NCBI RefSeq assembly: GCF_003416895.1
Contig: NZ_QVIO01000001.1
Coordinates: forward strand, 868,001 to 932,000
DNA length: 64,000 nucleotides
Source: Duganella sp. BJB476
GTDB taxonomy: Bacteria; Pseudomonadota; Gammaproteobacteria; Burkholderiales; Burkholderiaceae_D
Direction of reading: 5' to 3'
The notes under the pieces were generated by a model. That model saw nothing but the letters and a program-made list of their open reading frames with translations, did not search any database and was not told where the DNA came from. The first letter of the stretch is position 1. Every line of letters starts with the position of its first letter. Positions 57,432 to 64,000 of the stretch are shown piece by piece. The translations under genes and the position numbers were made by a program.

Positions 57432-57869
57432 ATGAAAACACTATGCTTAGCTATTGTATTGGGCGGGCTGGCCCTGTCGTCGGCATTGCAAGCACAACCG
57501 TCCGAGGATACCGTCAGCGTGCCGGTCTCAGCACGTCAACTCCGCATCGAATTGCCCGATGCTTACTCCAAGATGTGGCCGGAGGATTATCGCGACCTGG
57601 TGGCCAAATATTCGCTGTCGAATGGGCAAACGCTTTCTATCGTCGCCCGCGGCACGAATATGTACGCGTTTGTGGATCAAGGTCCGGCGCACAAGATCGT
57701 CGCCACCGGCCGCAATAATTATGTGGCATTGGACCGGCAGCTGAAAATGGAAATCGATCTGCAGGGCAGCAACGGCGCGAGCGGTTCGGTGACGATGGTG
57801 GTGCCGTCGCAGAGCTTGTCTGACGGCCGAGTCGTACCCGAACAAGTAGTGCTGTTGGCGTTCCGCTAG
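57432..57869 (+). CDS. small secreted protein of unknown function (145 aa)
   Basis: It has a signal peptide (MKTLCLAIVLGGLALSSALQAQ) followed by a small beta-rich domain (VPVSARQLRIELPDAYSKMWPEDYRDLVAKYSLSNGQTLSIVARG, YVALDRQLKMEIDLQGS). It is probably periplasmic. The start ATG 57432 is supported by GGGGAAAG upstream. I do not recognise a named family. Confidence 0.8.
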   Translation: MKTLCLAIVLGGLALSSALQAQPSEDTVSVPVSARQLRIELPDAYSKMWPEDYRDLVAKYSLSNGQTLSIVARGTNMYAFVDQGPAHKIVATGRNNYVALDRQLKMEIDLQGSNGASGSVTMVVPSQSLSDGRVVPEQVVLLAFR

Positions 57870-57892
57870 CATCGGAGTTAGCATCCGGCAGC

Positions 57893-57925
57893 GCCCGGTT
57901 TTTTGAAGGAATCGGGCCTGTTTCC
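57893..57925 (+). terminator. weak terminator-like hairpin after the secreted protein gene
   Basis: GCCCG (57893-57897) pairs with CGGGC (57913-57917) across a 15-base loop, followed by a T-rich stretch. The stem is short, so this is only a candidate. Confidence 0.3.
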
Positions 57926-57982
57926 TTTTTCATTTCCCCCTGCATACGCTATAGTGTCCCCATTGGTTTTCACGGGTAGGCT

Positions 57983-58741
57983 ATGGCAACGCGCAGAAAT
58001 TTTTTACAGCAGGGTTTGGGCTTGGCGGGAGCGAGTTTTTTATCGGTGCCGCTGATAGGATGCGCCTCCCGCAGCACCGTTCAACACAGCACGGCCGCGG
58101 CGCCGAAACCGGCACCGCATCCGGCCGCGTCCGCTAGCGCAGGCAGCGCCGTGGCCCAGGCCAAGCCGGCCGCCAGCATGCCGCGCGCCACGGCGCCCTC
58201 CGGCTTCGGCGAGCTGGAGCCACCACCGGACATCTTCGACGCGCAAGCGCTGGACCTGGAGTTCTGGCTCAAGCCGCGCACCATCGACGTGGTGCGCCCG
58301 GCGTCGGGCGAGCGCGCCAAGCTGCTGTACTGGAAGGACGGCGAGATCATCGAATCGGCCTACCAGGACTTGTGCCACCTGCTGCGCGACGTCAACGGCA
58401 AGGAGACCGCGCTCATCGATCCCAAGCTGTTTGAAACGCTGTGGGGCACGCAAGCTTTCGTGGCGCGCTACGGCATCGACACGCCGCTGGAAATCCTGTC
58501 CGGCTACCGTACCCCGGCCTCCAACCAGAAGCTGCGCGAAGCGGGCGTGCCGGCCGCGCGCCAGTCGCTGCACATCGAAGGGCGCGCCGCCGACATCCGC
58601 CTGGCCAACCTGAACTCCGAAGTGTTGGGCGGCCTCGTCAAGAGCTTCCGCCAGGGCGGCGTCGGCTTCTACTACCGTGCCGGTCCGCGCGGCGGCTGGA
58701 TCCATGCGGATACCGGCCTCAAGCGCACTTGGAAGGGCTGA
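57983..58741 (+). CDS. M15-family peptidase (YcbK/DUF882-like) with Tat-type signal
   Basis: The 252-residue protein has a twin-arginine signal (ATRRNFLQQG followed by a hydrophobic stretch) and a Cys in IGCAS that could be a lipobox. A Pro/Ala-rich linker runs to about 85. The catalytic domain has SGYRTPASNQKLRE, SLHIEGRAADIRL (zinc His and Asp) and GGWIHADTG (zinc His), as in YcbK/M15A_3 zinc peptidases. It probably trims peptidoglycan peptides in the periplasm. It converges on the DUF3460 gene (3 bases apart). Confidence 0.9.
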   Translation: MATRRNFLQQGLGLAGASFLSVPLIGCASRSTVQHSTAAAPKPAPHPAASASAGSAVAQAKPAASMPRATAPSGFGELEPPPDIFDAQALDLEFWLKPRTIDVVRPASGERAKLLYWKDGEIIESAYQDLCHLLRDVNGKETALIDPKLFETLWGTQAFVARYGIDTPLEILSGYRTPASNQKLREAGVPAARQSLHIEGRAADIRLANLNSEVLGGLVKSFRQGGVGFYYRAGPRGGWIHADTGLKRTWKG

Positions 58742-58744
58742 GTT

Positions 58745-58963
58745 TCATTCGTAAAAATACGAGTGATAAACCGTCGGCTTCAGTTCGGCCTTGCGGTCGC
58801 GGTCTATGCTTTGCGGATCGACCGGACGCTCCCAAAATATGCGCCATCCCAGCTGCTGGTCGCGCCGCACTTCCGGGTGCTGGCGCAGGTAGTCGTTTAA
58901 GAACCGGGTGAACTCGGACTCGTATTCAAGGCGTCCGGGACCGTAGGGATATTTGTATTTCAT
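58745..58963 (-). CDS. DUF3460-family small protein
   Basis: The 72-residue protein contains YESEFTRFLNDYLRQHPEVRRDQQLGWRIFWERPVD, the DUF3460 signature found mainly in betaproteobacteria. ATG 58963 is preceded by GGAGGAAA. The function is unknown. Confidence 0.92.
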   Translation of the reverse strand: MKYKYPYGPGRLEYESEFTRFLNDYLRQHPEVRRDQQLGWRIFWERPVDPQSIDRDRKAELKPTVYHSYFYE

Positions 58964-59030
58964 GGGGTATTTCCTCCCATCGATTAAACTGGCGCTTAGT
59001 AAGCAACTTCGCAAGTAAAACAGGACGACT

Positions 59031-59447
59031 ATGCAAGACGATGACAAGCCAGCGCCACCGCGCTTCCGTCCGGTGCCGTGGAGCGGGCTGGAAACCCCGG
59101 CCGATGTGGAACTGTGGATAGCCGAGCACGATCTCAGCCTGCAGGAACATATCGCCAAGAATGAAACCGGCTATGGCGTCTGCTTCACGCTGGCCGAGGG
59201 CGGCGAGATCTATATGCAGACCACGCAGGACGGCGCCCTGATCCTCGATGTTACGCCCGATGCGGAATGGGTGGCGCCCTTGATCATGGCCGCCGCGCGC
59301 GTGGACGAAGCGCCGCCGGGCCGGCTGTGGGTACTGCCGGACGATAAACTGATACAGTTGATGATAGGACTGAGCGGCCTGATCGCCAGTTCCATCCTGG
59401 TCGTGGGCCATGATTTCGGCCTGCGTCGCCGCATGGGCGCGTGGTAG
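59031..59447 (+). CDS. protein of unknown function (138 aa)
   Basis: A soluble acidic protein beginning MQDDDKPAPPRFRPVPW, with ELWIAEHDLSLQEHIAKNETGYG and VCFTLAEGGEIYMQTTQDGALILDV; it is predicted mixed alpha/beta. The C-terminal part is moderately hydrophobic (LIQLMIGLSGLIASSILVV), possibly one helix. It lies 26 bases upstream of the amino-acid binding protein gene on the same strand. I do not recognise a family. Confidence 0.7.
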   Translation: MQDDDKPAPPRFRPVPWSGLETPADVELWIAEHDLSLQEHIAKNETGYGVCFTLAEGGEIYMQTTQDGALILDVTPDAEWVAPLIMAAARVDEAPPGRLWVLPDDKLIQLMIGLSGLIASSILVVGHDFGLRRRMGAW

Positions 59448-59473
59448 CGCCCGCCACTTTTACAAGGAACTCC

Positions 59474-60280
59474 ATGCATAAACGTGATTTCACTTTCAGG
59501 CTGGTGCAAGGCGCGTTGTTGGCGTTGACCCTGGCGGCGGCGGCTGCCATGCCGGCCTCGGCGGCCGACCTGCTGGCCACGGTCAAGGCGCGCGGCGCGC
59601 TCAAGGTGGCGTTGGAGGGCACGTATCCGCCGTTCAACTACAAAGACCAGAAGAGCGGCGAATTGGCCGGCTACGACGTCGACGTGGCGCGCCTGCTGGC
59701 CGCCAAGCTGGGCGTGAAAGTGGAATTCGTCAGCAGCGAGTGGGCCAGCATCCTGGCCGGGCTGTCGGCCAATAAATACGATGTGATCATTTCGCAGGTC
59801 GGCATCAATCCCAAGCGCGAGCAGGCGTTCGACTTTTCGGCCCCGTATACCTACTCGATGCCGCAGCTGATCGTGCGCAAGAACGAGCCGGCAAGCTACA
59901 AGACGCTGGCCGATTTGAAAGGCAAGAAGCTGGGCGTGGGGCAGGGCAGCGTCTACGAGCAGCAGGCCAAGGCGGTGCCGGGCATCGAGGTGCGCAGCTA
60001 CGCGGCGGCGCCGGACACCATGTCCGACCTGGCCAGCGGCCGTATCGACGCGGCGCTCAACGACAGCCTGATGTCGGCCTACCTGTTGAAAATTTCCAAG
60101 CTGCCGATCAAGGCCGGCGCGCAGGTGGGCGCGGTCGAACGCATGGGCATACCCTTCCAGAAGGGTAACCCGGAGTTCAAGCAAGCATTGAACAAGGCGC
60201 TGGCCGACGCGGCCGCCGATGGCAGCCTGAAAGCCATCTCGCTGAAGTGGTTCGGCACCGACGTCAGCAAGGCGCCCTGA
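59474..60280 (+). CDS. amino-acid/cystine ABC transporter substrate-binding protein (TcyJ-like)
   Basis: The 268-residue protein has a signal peptide to about residue 32 (MPASAAD) and the family-3 solute-binding pattern [90 protein letters not shown]. It resembles TcyJ/FliY cystine-binding proteins. ATG 59474 follows AAGGAAC. It forms an operon with the next permease gene. Confidence 0.9.
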   Translation: MHKRDFTFRLVQGALLALTLAAAAAMPASAADLLATVKARGALKVALEGTYPPFNYKDQKSGELAGYDVDVARLLAAKLGVKVEFVSSEWASILAGLSANKYDVIISQVGINPKREQAFDFSAPYTYSMPQLIVRKNEPASYKTLADLKGKKLGVGQGSVYEQQAKAVPGIEVRSYAAAPDTMSDLASGRIDAALNDSLMSAYLLKISKLPIKAGAQVGAVERMGIPFQKGNPEFKQALNKALADAAADGSLKAISLKWFGTDVSKAP

Positions 60281-60282
60281 GC

Positions 60283-60948
60283 ATGGACTGGCAGGGGCTG
60301 CTGGAGTTGCTGCGGGAGGCCGCGCCGGTCATGTTGCGCGGCGCCGGCTATACGGTGATCTTCGCCATGGCGTCGATGCTGGGCGGGCTGCTGATCGGCT
60401 TCCCGGTGGCGGTGGCGCGCATCCTGCCGTACCGCGTGCTGCGCTGGCCGGCCAGCGTGTACGTCAGCCTGATGCGCGGCACCCCGCTGCTGGTGCAGAT
60501 GTTCGTCATCTACTACGGCCTGCCCAGCATCGGCATCGAATTCACGCCGGTGACGGCCGGCATTCTCGCGCTGAGCCTGAACGCCGGCGCCTTCCTGTCC
60601 GAAAGCCTGCGCGGCGCCATCGGCGCGGTCAGCAAGGGGCAGTGGGCGGCCAGCTACAGCCTGGGACTGGGCTACTGGCCGACGCTGTACCACGTGGTGC
60701 TGCCGCAGGCGCTGCGCATCGCGGTGCCGGCCATGAGCAATACGCTGATCAGCCTGATCAAGGATACCTCGCTGGTCTCGGTCATCACCATGACCGAACT
60801 GATGTTGTCGACCAAGGAGGTGATCGCCACCACCTTCCGGCCGCTGCCGCTGTACCTGGCCGCCGCCGTCATCTATTGGGCCCTGAGCCTGCTGTTCGAA
60901 GCGCTGCAACGGCGCGCAGAACAACGCTTGAACCGCGCGCATCGCTGA
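60283..60948 (+). CDS. amino-acid ABC transporter permease (TcyL-like)
   Basis: The 221-residue membrane protein has YVSLMRGTPLLVQMFVIYYGLP, typical of polar amino-acid permeases, and the EAA loop SLGLGYWPTLYHVVLPQALRIAVPAMSN. It starts 2 bases after the binding-protein stop. The ATP-binding subunit that normally follows is missing; a GGDEF-EAL gene follows instead. Confidence 0.9.
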   Translation: MDWQGLLELLREAAPVMLRGAGYTVIFAMASMLGGLLIGFPVAVARILPYRVLRWPASVYVSLMRGTPLLVQMFVIYYGLPSIGIEFTPVTAGILALSLNAGAFLSESLRGAIGAVSKGQWAASYSLGLGYWPTLYHVVLPQALRIAVPAMSNTLISLIKDTSLVSVITMTELMLSTKEVIATTFRPLPLYLAAAVIYWALSLLFEALQRRAEQRLNRAHR

Positions 60949-61015
60949 GGCGTCGCCGTTCGCTCGACAGTGCGCGGCTTAGATGCTAGTCTGAACACCT
61001 ACGCAAAGGGGTGGT

Positions 61016-63208
61016 ATGAAGCCTACGCACAATACCGAATTGCATGCCGGCAGGCAGCCGATCTCCGCGGCCCGCATCGACGGGCTCACCAGCATGGCTA
61101 TCATGGACGAAGGCGCGGTGATGGAACCGTTCGCCGAATTGCCCACGGCCGACGAGCTCAGCGCCGAGCAAGCCTATTTCAACGATGTCTACCTGTTGGC
61201 GCCGGTCGGCTATTTCGTGCTCGGCTTCGACACCACCATTTTGCAGATGAATGTGGTGGCGGCCGACCTGCTGGGCCTGCCGCGCAACAACCCGGCCAAG
61301 GTGCCGCTGCGGCAGTTTATCGCGCCCCGTTTCCATGACGATTTCGACCGCTTCGTGCGGCTGGCGCTGAACAGCCAGCATCCCGAGCAATGCTCGCTGC
61401 AGATGACGCGGGCCCGCAACCAGCAGGGCTTCCCGGTCACGCTGCGCGCCAGCGCCGACAGCAGCGGCCAGGCGATCCGCGTGGTGCTGGAGCTGGCCGA
61501 GGGCAAGCTGGCGGCGCTGGAACGCAGCGAGGAGCGCTTCCGCCGCATCGTCCACAGCGCCGAGGAGGGCATCTGGGAAATCGACGCCGCCGCCCGCACC
61601 AGCTTTGTCAATCCGAAGATGGCGCACATGCTGGGCTACGGCATCGAGGAGATGCTGGACCAGCCGCTGGTGGCTTTCATGGACGACGAAGGCCGCGCCC
61701 TGCTGGAGCGCAATATCGCGCGGCGCCAGCAGGGCCTGGCCGAGCGCCACGAATTCAAGTTCCTGCGCAAGGACGGCAGCGAGCTGTGGGCCACGCTGGC
61801 CACCAACCCCATCTTCGACGCCGAGGGCACCTACCTGGGCGCGCTGGCGCTGGTGACCGACATCACCGACAGCCGCGCGACCACCGAGCGCATCTGGCAC
61901 CAGGCCAATTTCGACGACCTGACGGAGCTGCCCAACCGCCATATGTTCCAGGACCGGCTGGGCCAGGAGGTCAAGAAGGCGCAGCGCGAAGGCCTGCAGC
62001 TGGCGCTGCTGTTCATCGACCTGGACGGCTTCAAGCAAGTCAACGACAGCCTCGGCCACGCGCATGGCGACACCTTGCTGGTGGAGGCGGCGCGCCGCAT
62101 CGGCGCCTGCGTGCGCAGCTCGGACACGGTGGCGCGGCTGGGCGGCGACGAGTTCACCGTGATCCTGTCCGGCATCGAGCAGGCCTCCGGCATCGAGCGC
62201 ATCACGCAGACCATGCTGGCGCTGCTGAACCGGCCGTTCGCGCTGGGCACGGCCAACCCGTCGATCTCGGCCAGCATCGGCATCGCGCTGTATCCGTCGG
62301 ACGCGGTGGCGCCGGAGGACTTGCTGCGCCACGCCGACCAGGCCATGTACGCGGCCAAGGAAGCCGGCCGCAACCGCTACAGCTACTTCACGGCCGACCT
62401 GCAACTGGCGGCGCAGGCGCGCCAGCAGATCACGCTGGACCTGCGCTCGGCGCTGGCGCAGCGGCAGTTCGAGCTGCACTTCCAGCCCATCGTCAACCTG
62501 CAGACCGGCACCATCGAACGGGCCGAGGCGCTGCTGCGCTGGCGCCATCCGCAGCGCGGCCTGCTGGCGCCGGCCGAGTTCCTGCCGCACGCCGAGTCGG
62601 GCGGGCTGATGATGGAGATCGGCGACTGGGTGTTCCGCCAGGCGGCCCTGCAGGCGCGCCGCTGGCAGGACGAGCTGGGGCCGGGCTTCCAGGTCAGCAT
62701 CAACCAGTCGGCGGCGCAGTTCCGCGGCGACACCGCCCTGTACGTCGGCTGGCTGAACTACGCGGCCGAGCTGCAACTGGCGCCGCGCAGCATCGTCATC
62801 GAGATCACCGAGGGCGTGCTGATGGACGGCATGGCCAAGGTCGCCGACCGCCTGCGCGAGTTGCGCGAGATGGGCTTGCAGGTGGCGCTGGACAACTTCG
62901 GCACCGGCTATTCCTCGCTGTCGCACCTGAAGCACTTCGGCATCGACCTGCTCAAGCTGGACCACAGCTTCATCCAGCACCTGGCGGTCGACAGCGGCGA
63001 CCTGGCGATGTGCGAGGCGCTGATCGTCATGGCGCACAAGCTGGGACTGCGGGTGGTGGCGGAGGGCGTGGAGACGGCGGCCCAGAGCGCCTTGCTGGCG
63101 CTGGCCGGCTGCGACTATGCGCAGGGCTTTGTGTATGCGGGAGCGTTGCCGGCCGAGCAGTTGACCGAGCTGGCCAGGCGCGGGCTGCCGCGGCTGGCGA
63201 TGGAATGA
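61016..63208 (+). CDS. PAS-GGDEF-EAL protein, c-di-GMP metabolism
   Basis: The protein has 730 residues. A PAS-like domain (about 45-150) and a second PAS (about 170-290; VHSAEEGIWEIDAAARTSFVN) are followed by GGDEF (LFIDLDGFKQVNDSLGHAHGD, RLGGDEFTVIL) and EAL (AEALLRWRHP, VSINQSAAQ, LDNFGTGYSSL, VVAEGVET). Both catalytic domains keep nearly all key residues; the loop 6 motif has DN instead of DD. There are no membrane segments. ATG 61016 follows AAGGGGTG. Confidence 0.93.
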   Translation: MKPTHNTELHAGRQPISAARIDGLTSMAIMDEGAVMEPFAELPTADELSAEQAYFNDVYLLAPVGYFVLGFDTTILQMNVVAADLLGLPRNNPAKVPLRQFIAPRFHDDFDRFVRLALNSQHPEQCSLQMTRARNQQGFPVTLRASADSSGQAIRVVLELAEGKLAALERSEERFRRIVHSAEEGIWEIDAAARTSFVNPKMAHMLGYGIEEMLDQPLVAFMDDEGRALLERNIARRQQGLAERHEFKFLRKDGSELWATLATNPIFDAEGTYLGALALVTDITDSRATTERIWHQANFDDLTELPNRHMFQDRLGQEVKKAQREGLQLALLFIDLDGFKQVNDSLGHAHGDTLLVEAARRIGACVRSSDTVARLGGDEFTVILSGIEQASGIERITQTMLALLNRPFALGTANPSISASIGIALYPSDAVAPEDLLRHADQAMYAAKEAGRNRYSYFTADLQLAAQARQQITLDLRSALAQRQFELHFQPIVNLQTGTIERAEALLRWRHPQRGLLAPAEFLPHAESGGLMMEIGDWVFRQAALQARRWQDELGPGFQVSINQSAAQFRGDTALYVGWLNYAAELQLAPRSIVIEITEGVLMDGMAKVADRLRELREMGLQVALDNFGTGYSSLSHLKHFGIDLLKLDHSFIQHLAVDSGDLAMCEALIVMAHKLGLRVVAEGVETAAQSALLALAGCDYAQGFVYAGALPAEQLTELARRGLPRLAME

Positions 63209-63224
63209 GCCGGGGTGTGCCCGC

Positions 63225-64000
63225 CTAGCGCAGGCTCAGCAGCGAAATCACGCGTTCGCGGCTGATGCCCGCCAGCGCCGAAGTGATCGACAGCAGCGAC
63301 TGGTAGCCGGGCTGCTTGGCGGTCGAGACGAAATTCTGCGCCACCTGGTCCATGCCGTCGGTGGTGTCGCTGGGCGTGGCGCTCTGCACCCGCGCGCTGA
63401 CCTGGTTGAGCGCGGTGTGCACCGAGGCGATCGCCTGTTCCACCTGCGCCAGCGCCTGCACCACTTGCTGCAGCGTCGAGCGGATCGAGTCCATGTCCGA
63501 GGTTTGCCAGCTGTCGGGATCGACGGCCGGCGCTTCGGCCTCGGCCTTCACGCGGTTCAGCTGGCCGGTCGGGAAGCGGATGCCGCCGCCCTGCACGGCG
63601 ATGGTGTCGCGGATATTGGCCCACGACGATTCGGCGGTGGTGAATTCCAGCTGGCCTTCCTCGTTGAGGTCGGCGCGCACGCCGCTCGGCGCCAGCGCGT
63701 CGTCGAAGCGCTGGGCGATTTCCTCGTCGCTCAGGCCGGGTTCGAGCACCACCGAGCGCAGGTTCTGGCCGCCGCCCAGCGAGATCGCCAGCACTTCGCG
63801 GCCGCCGGTGCGCAGGTTGCCGATGGTCATGCCGCGCACCGTGAAGCGGGTGGTGCTGGTCTTGTTGCTGAATTTGAGGCGGGCGTCCAGCGTGCCGCCG
63901 GAGGCCGCGCTGCGGTTGCGCCAGCTGTTGCTGAACTGGCGCACGCGCGCGTCCAGGGTGCCGTCGGCGCGCTGGCGGTTGGCCAGGCGGGCGCTGAGGT
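63225..64000 (-). CDS. C-terminal part of a possible flagellin-like structural protein, 5' end outside window
   Basis: About 258 residues are visible and the frame is open to the window edge. It starts with tandem motifs (RADGTLDARVRQFSN, ASGGTLDARLKFSN), then a beta-rich region (EVLAISLGGGQNLRSVVLEPGLSDEEIAQRF) and a C-terminal helical part (STLQQVVQALAQVEQAIASVHTALNQVSARV), ending SRERVISLLSLR. The helical C-terminus ending in LLSLR resembles flagellins and hook-associated proteins, and the helical/beta layout fits, but similarity is weak. The apparent start at 63944 is an internal codon. Confidence 0.5.
   Translation of the reverse strand, partial: LSARLANRQRADGTLDARVRQFSNSWRNRSAASGGTLDARLKFSNKTSTTRFTVRGMTIGNLRTGGREVLAISLGGGQNLRSVVLEPGLSDEEIAQRFDDALAPSGVRADLNEEGQLEFTTAESSWANIRDTIAVQGGGIRFPTGQLNRVKAEAEAPAVDPDSWQTSDMDSIRSTLQQVVQALAQVEQAIASVHTALNQVSARVQSATPSDTTDGMDQVAQNFVSTAKQPGYQSLLSITSALAGISRERVISLLSLR

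Overview
The window looks like part of the chromosome of a free-living Gram-negative betaproteobacterium, most likely Oxalobacteraceae (Massilia/Duganella/Janthinobacterium type). This rests on the high-GC coding style, a DUF3460 gene, a PEP-CTERM protein, a recCBD operon and many multidomain sensor kinases and c-di-GMP proteins. It is inferred from gene content only; no database search was possible. I saw no tRNA, rRNA, insertion sequence, prophage or CRISPR array.

Layout. 1-2.2 kb: a Bcr/CflA-type exporter followed by a MocR/PdxR-type regulator cut by the window edge. 2.3-10.1 kb: a sulfur block with an EpsC-type serine acetyltransferase, a YghU-type glutathione transferase, a leftward methionine importer metN-metI-metQ and a divergent alkanesulfonate operon ssuEADCB. 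11-13.3 kb: a YceI protein, a split chromate transporter and a small ORF. 13.5-16 kb: a receiver-PAS protein between two diverged direct copies of a 233-234 bp DnaA-box-containing repeat, then a small unknown protein and an HD phosphohydrolase. 16-19.9 kb: a 1041-residue fusion of an acetoacetate-decarboxylase-like domain to an FAD/NAD oxidoreductase, convergent with an O-methyltransferase. 19.9-29.9 kb: a 7TMR-DISM hybrid kinase, a LysE exporter, a Gly/Cys-rich-tailed protein, a PEP-CTERM protein, a YceI lipoprotein, a structured intergenic RNA candidate, an M1 aminopeptidase and a GST.

30-42.9 kb is a signalling island. A leftward three-gene operon encodes a receiver-GGDEF-EAL protein, a giant soluble HAMP-repeat hybrid kinase and a CheR-like protein with a degenerate SAM site. 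Next to it lie a secreted PHP-type hydrolase and a divergent CHASE hybrid kinase. 42.9-52 kb is the overlapping recC-recB-recD operon. 52-64 kb holds a D-Ala-D-Ala endopeptidase, a Mop protein, an orphan sulfate-binding protein, a GNAT enzyme, a class II glutamine amidotransferase, a degenerate EAL protein, small unknowns, a Tat-type M15 peptidase, DUF3460, a cystine-like ABC binding protein and permease without ATPase, a PAS-GGDEF-EAL protein and the C-terminal part of a possible flagellin-like protein.

How the genes work together. The sulfur genes (serine acetyltransferase, methionine import, sulfonate import and desulfonation, sulfate- and cystine-type binding proteins) form a dispersed sulfur-scavenging set. 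Inverted repeats lie upstream of ssuE/metN and of the sulfate-binding gene. Signalling is the other theme: three hybrid kinases, a receiver-PAS protein and three c-di-GMP-type proteins, two of which have degenerate EAL domains. The least explained items are the decarboxylase-oxidoreductase fusion, two structured RNA candidates (about 23.6 and 26.3 kb) and the paired DnaA-box repeats.
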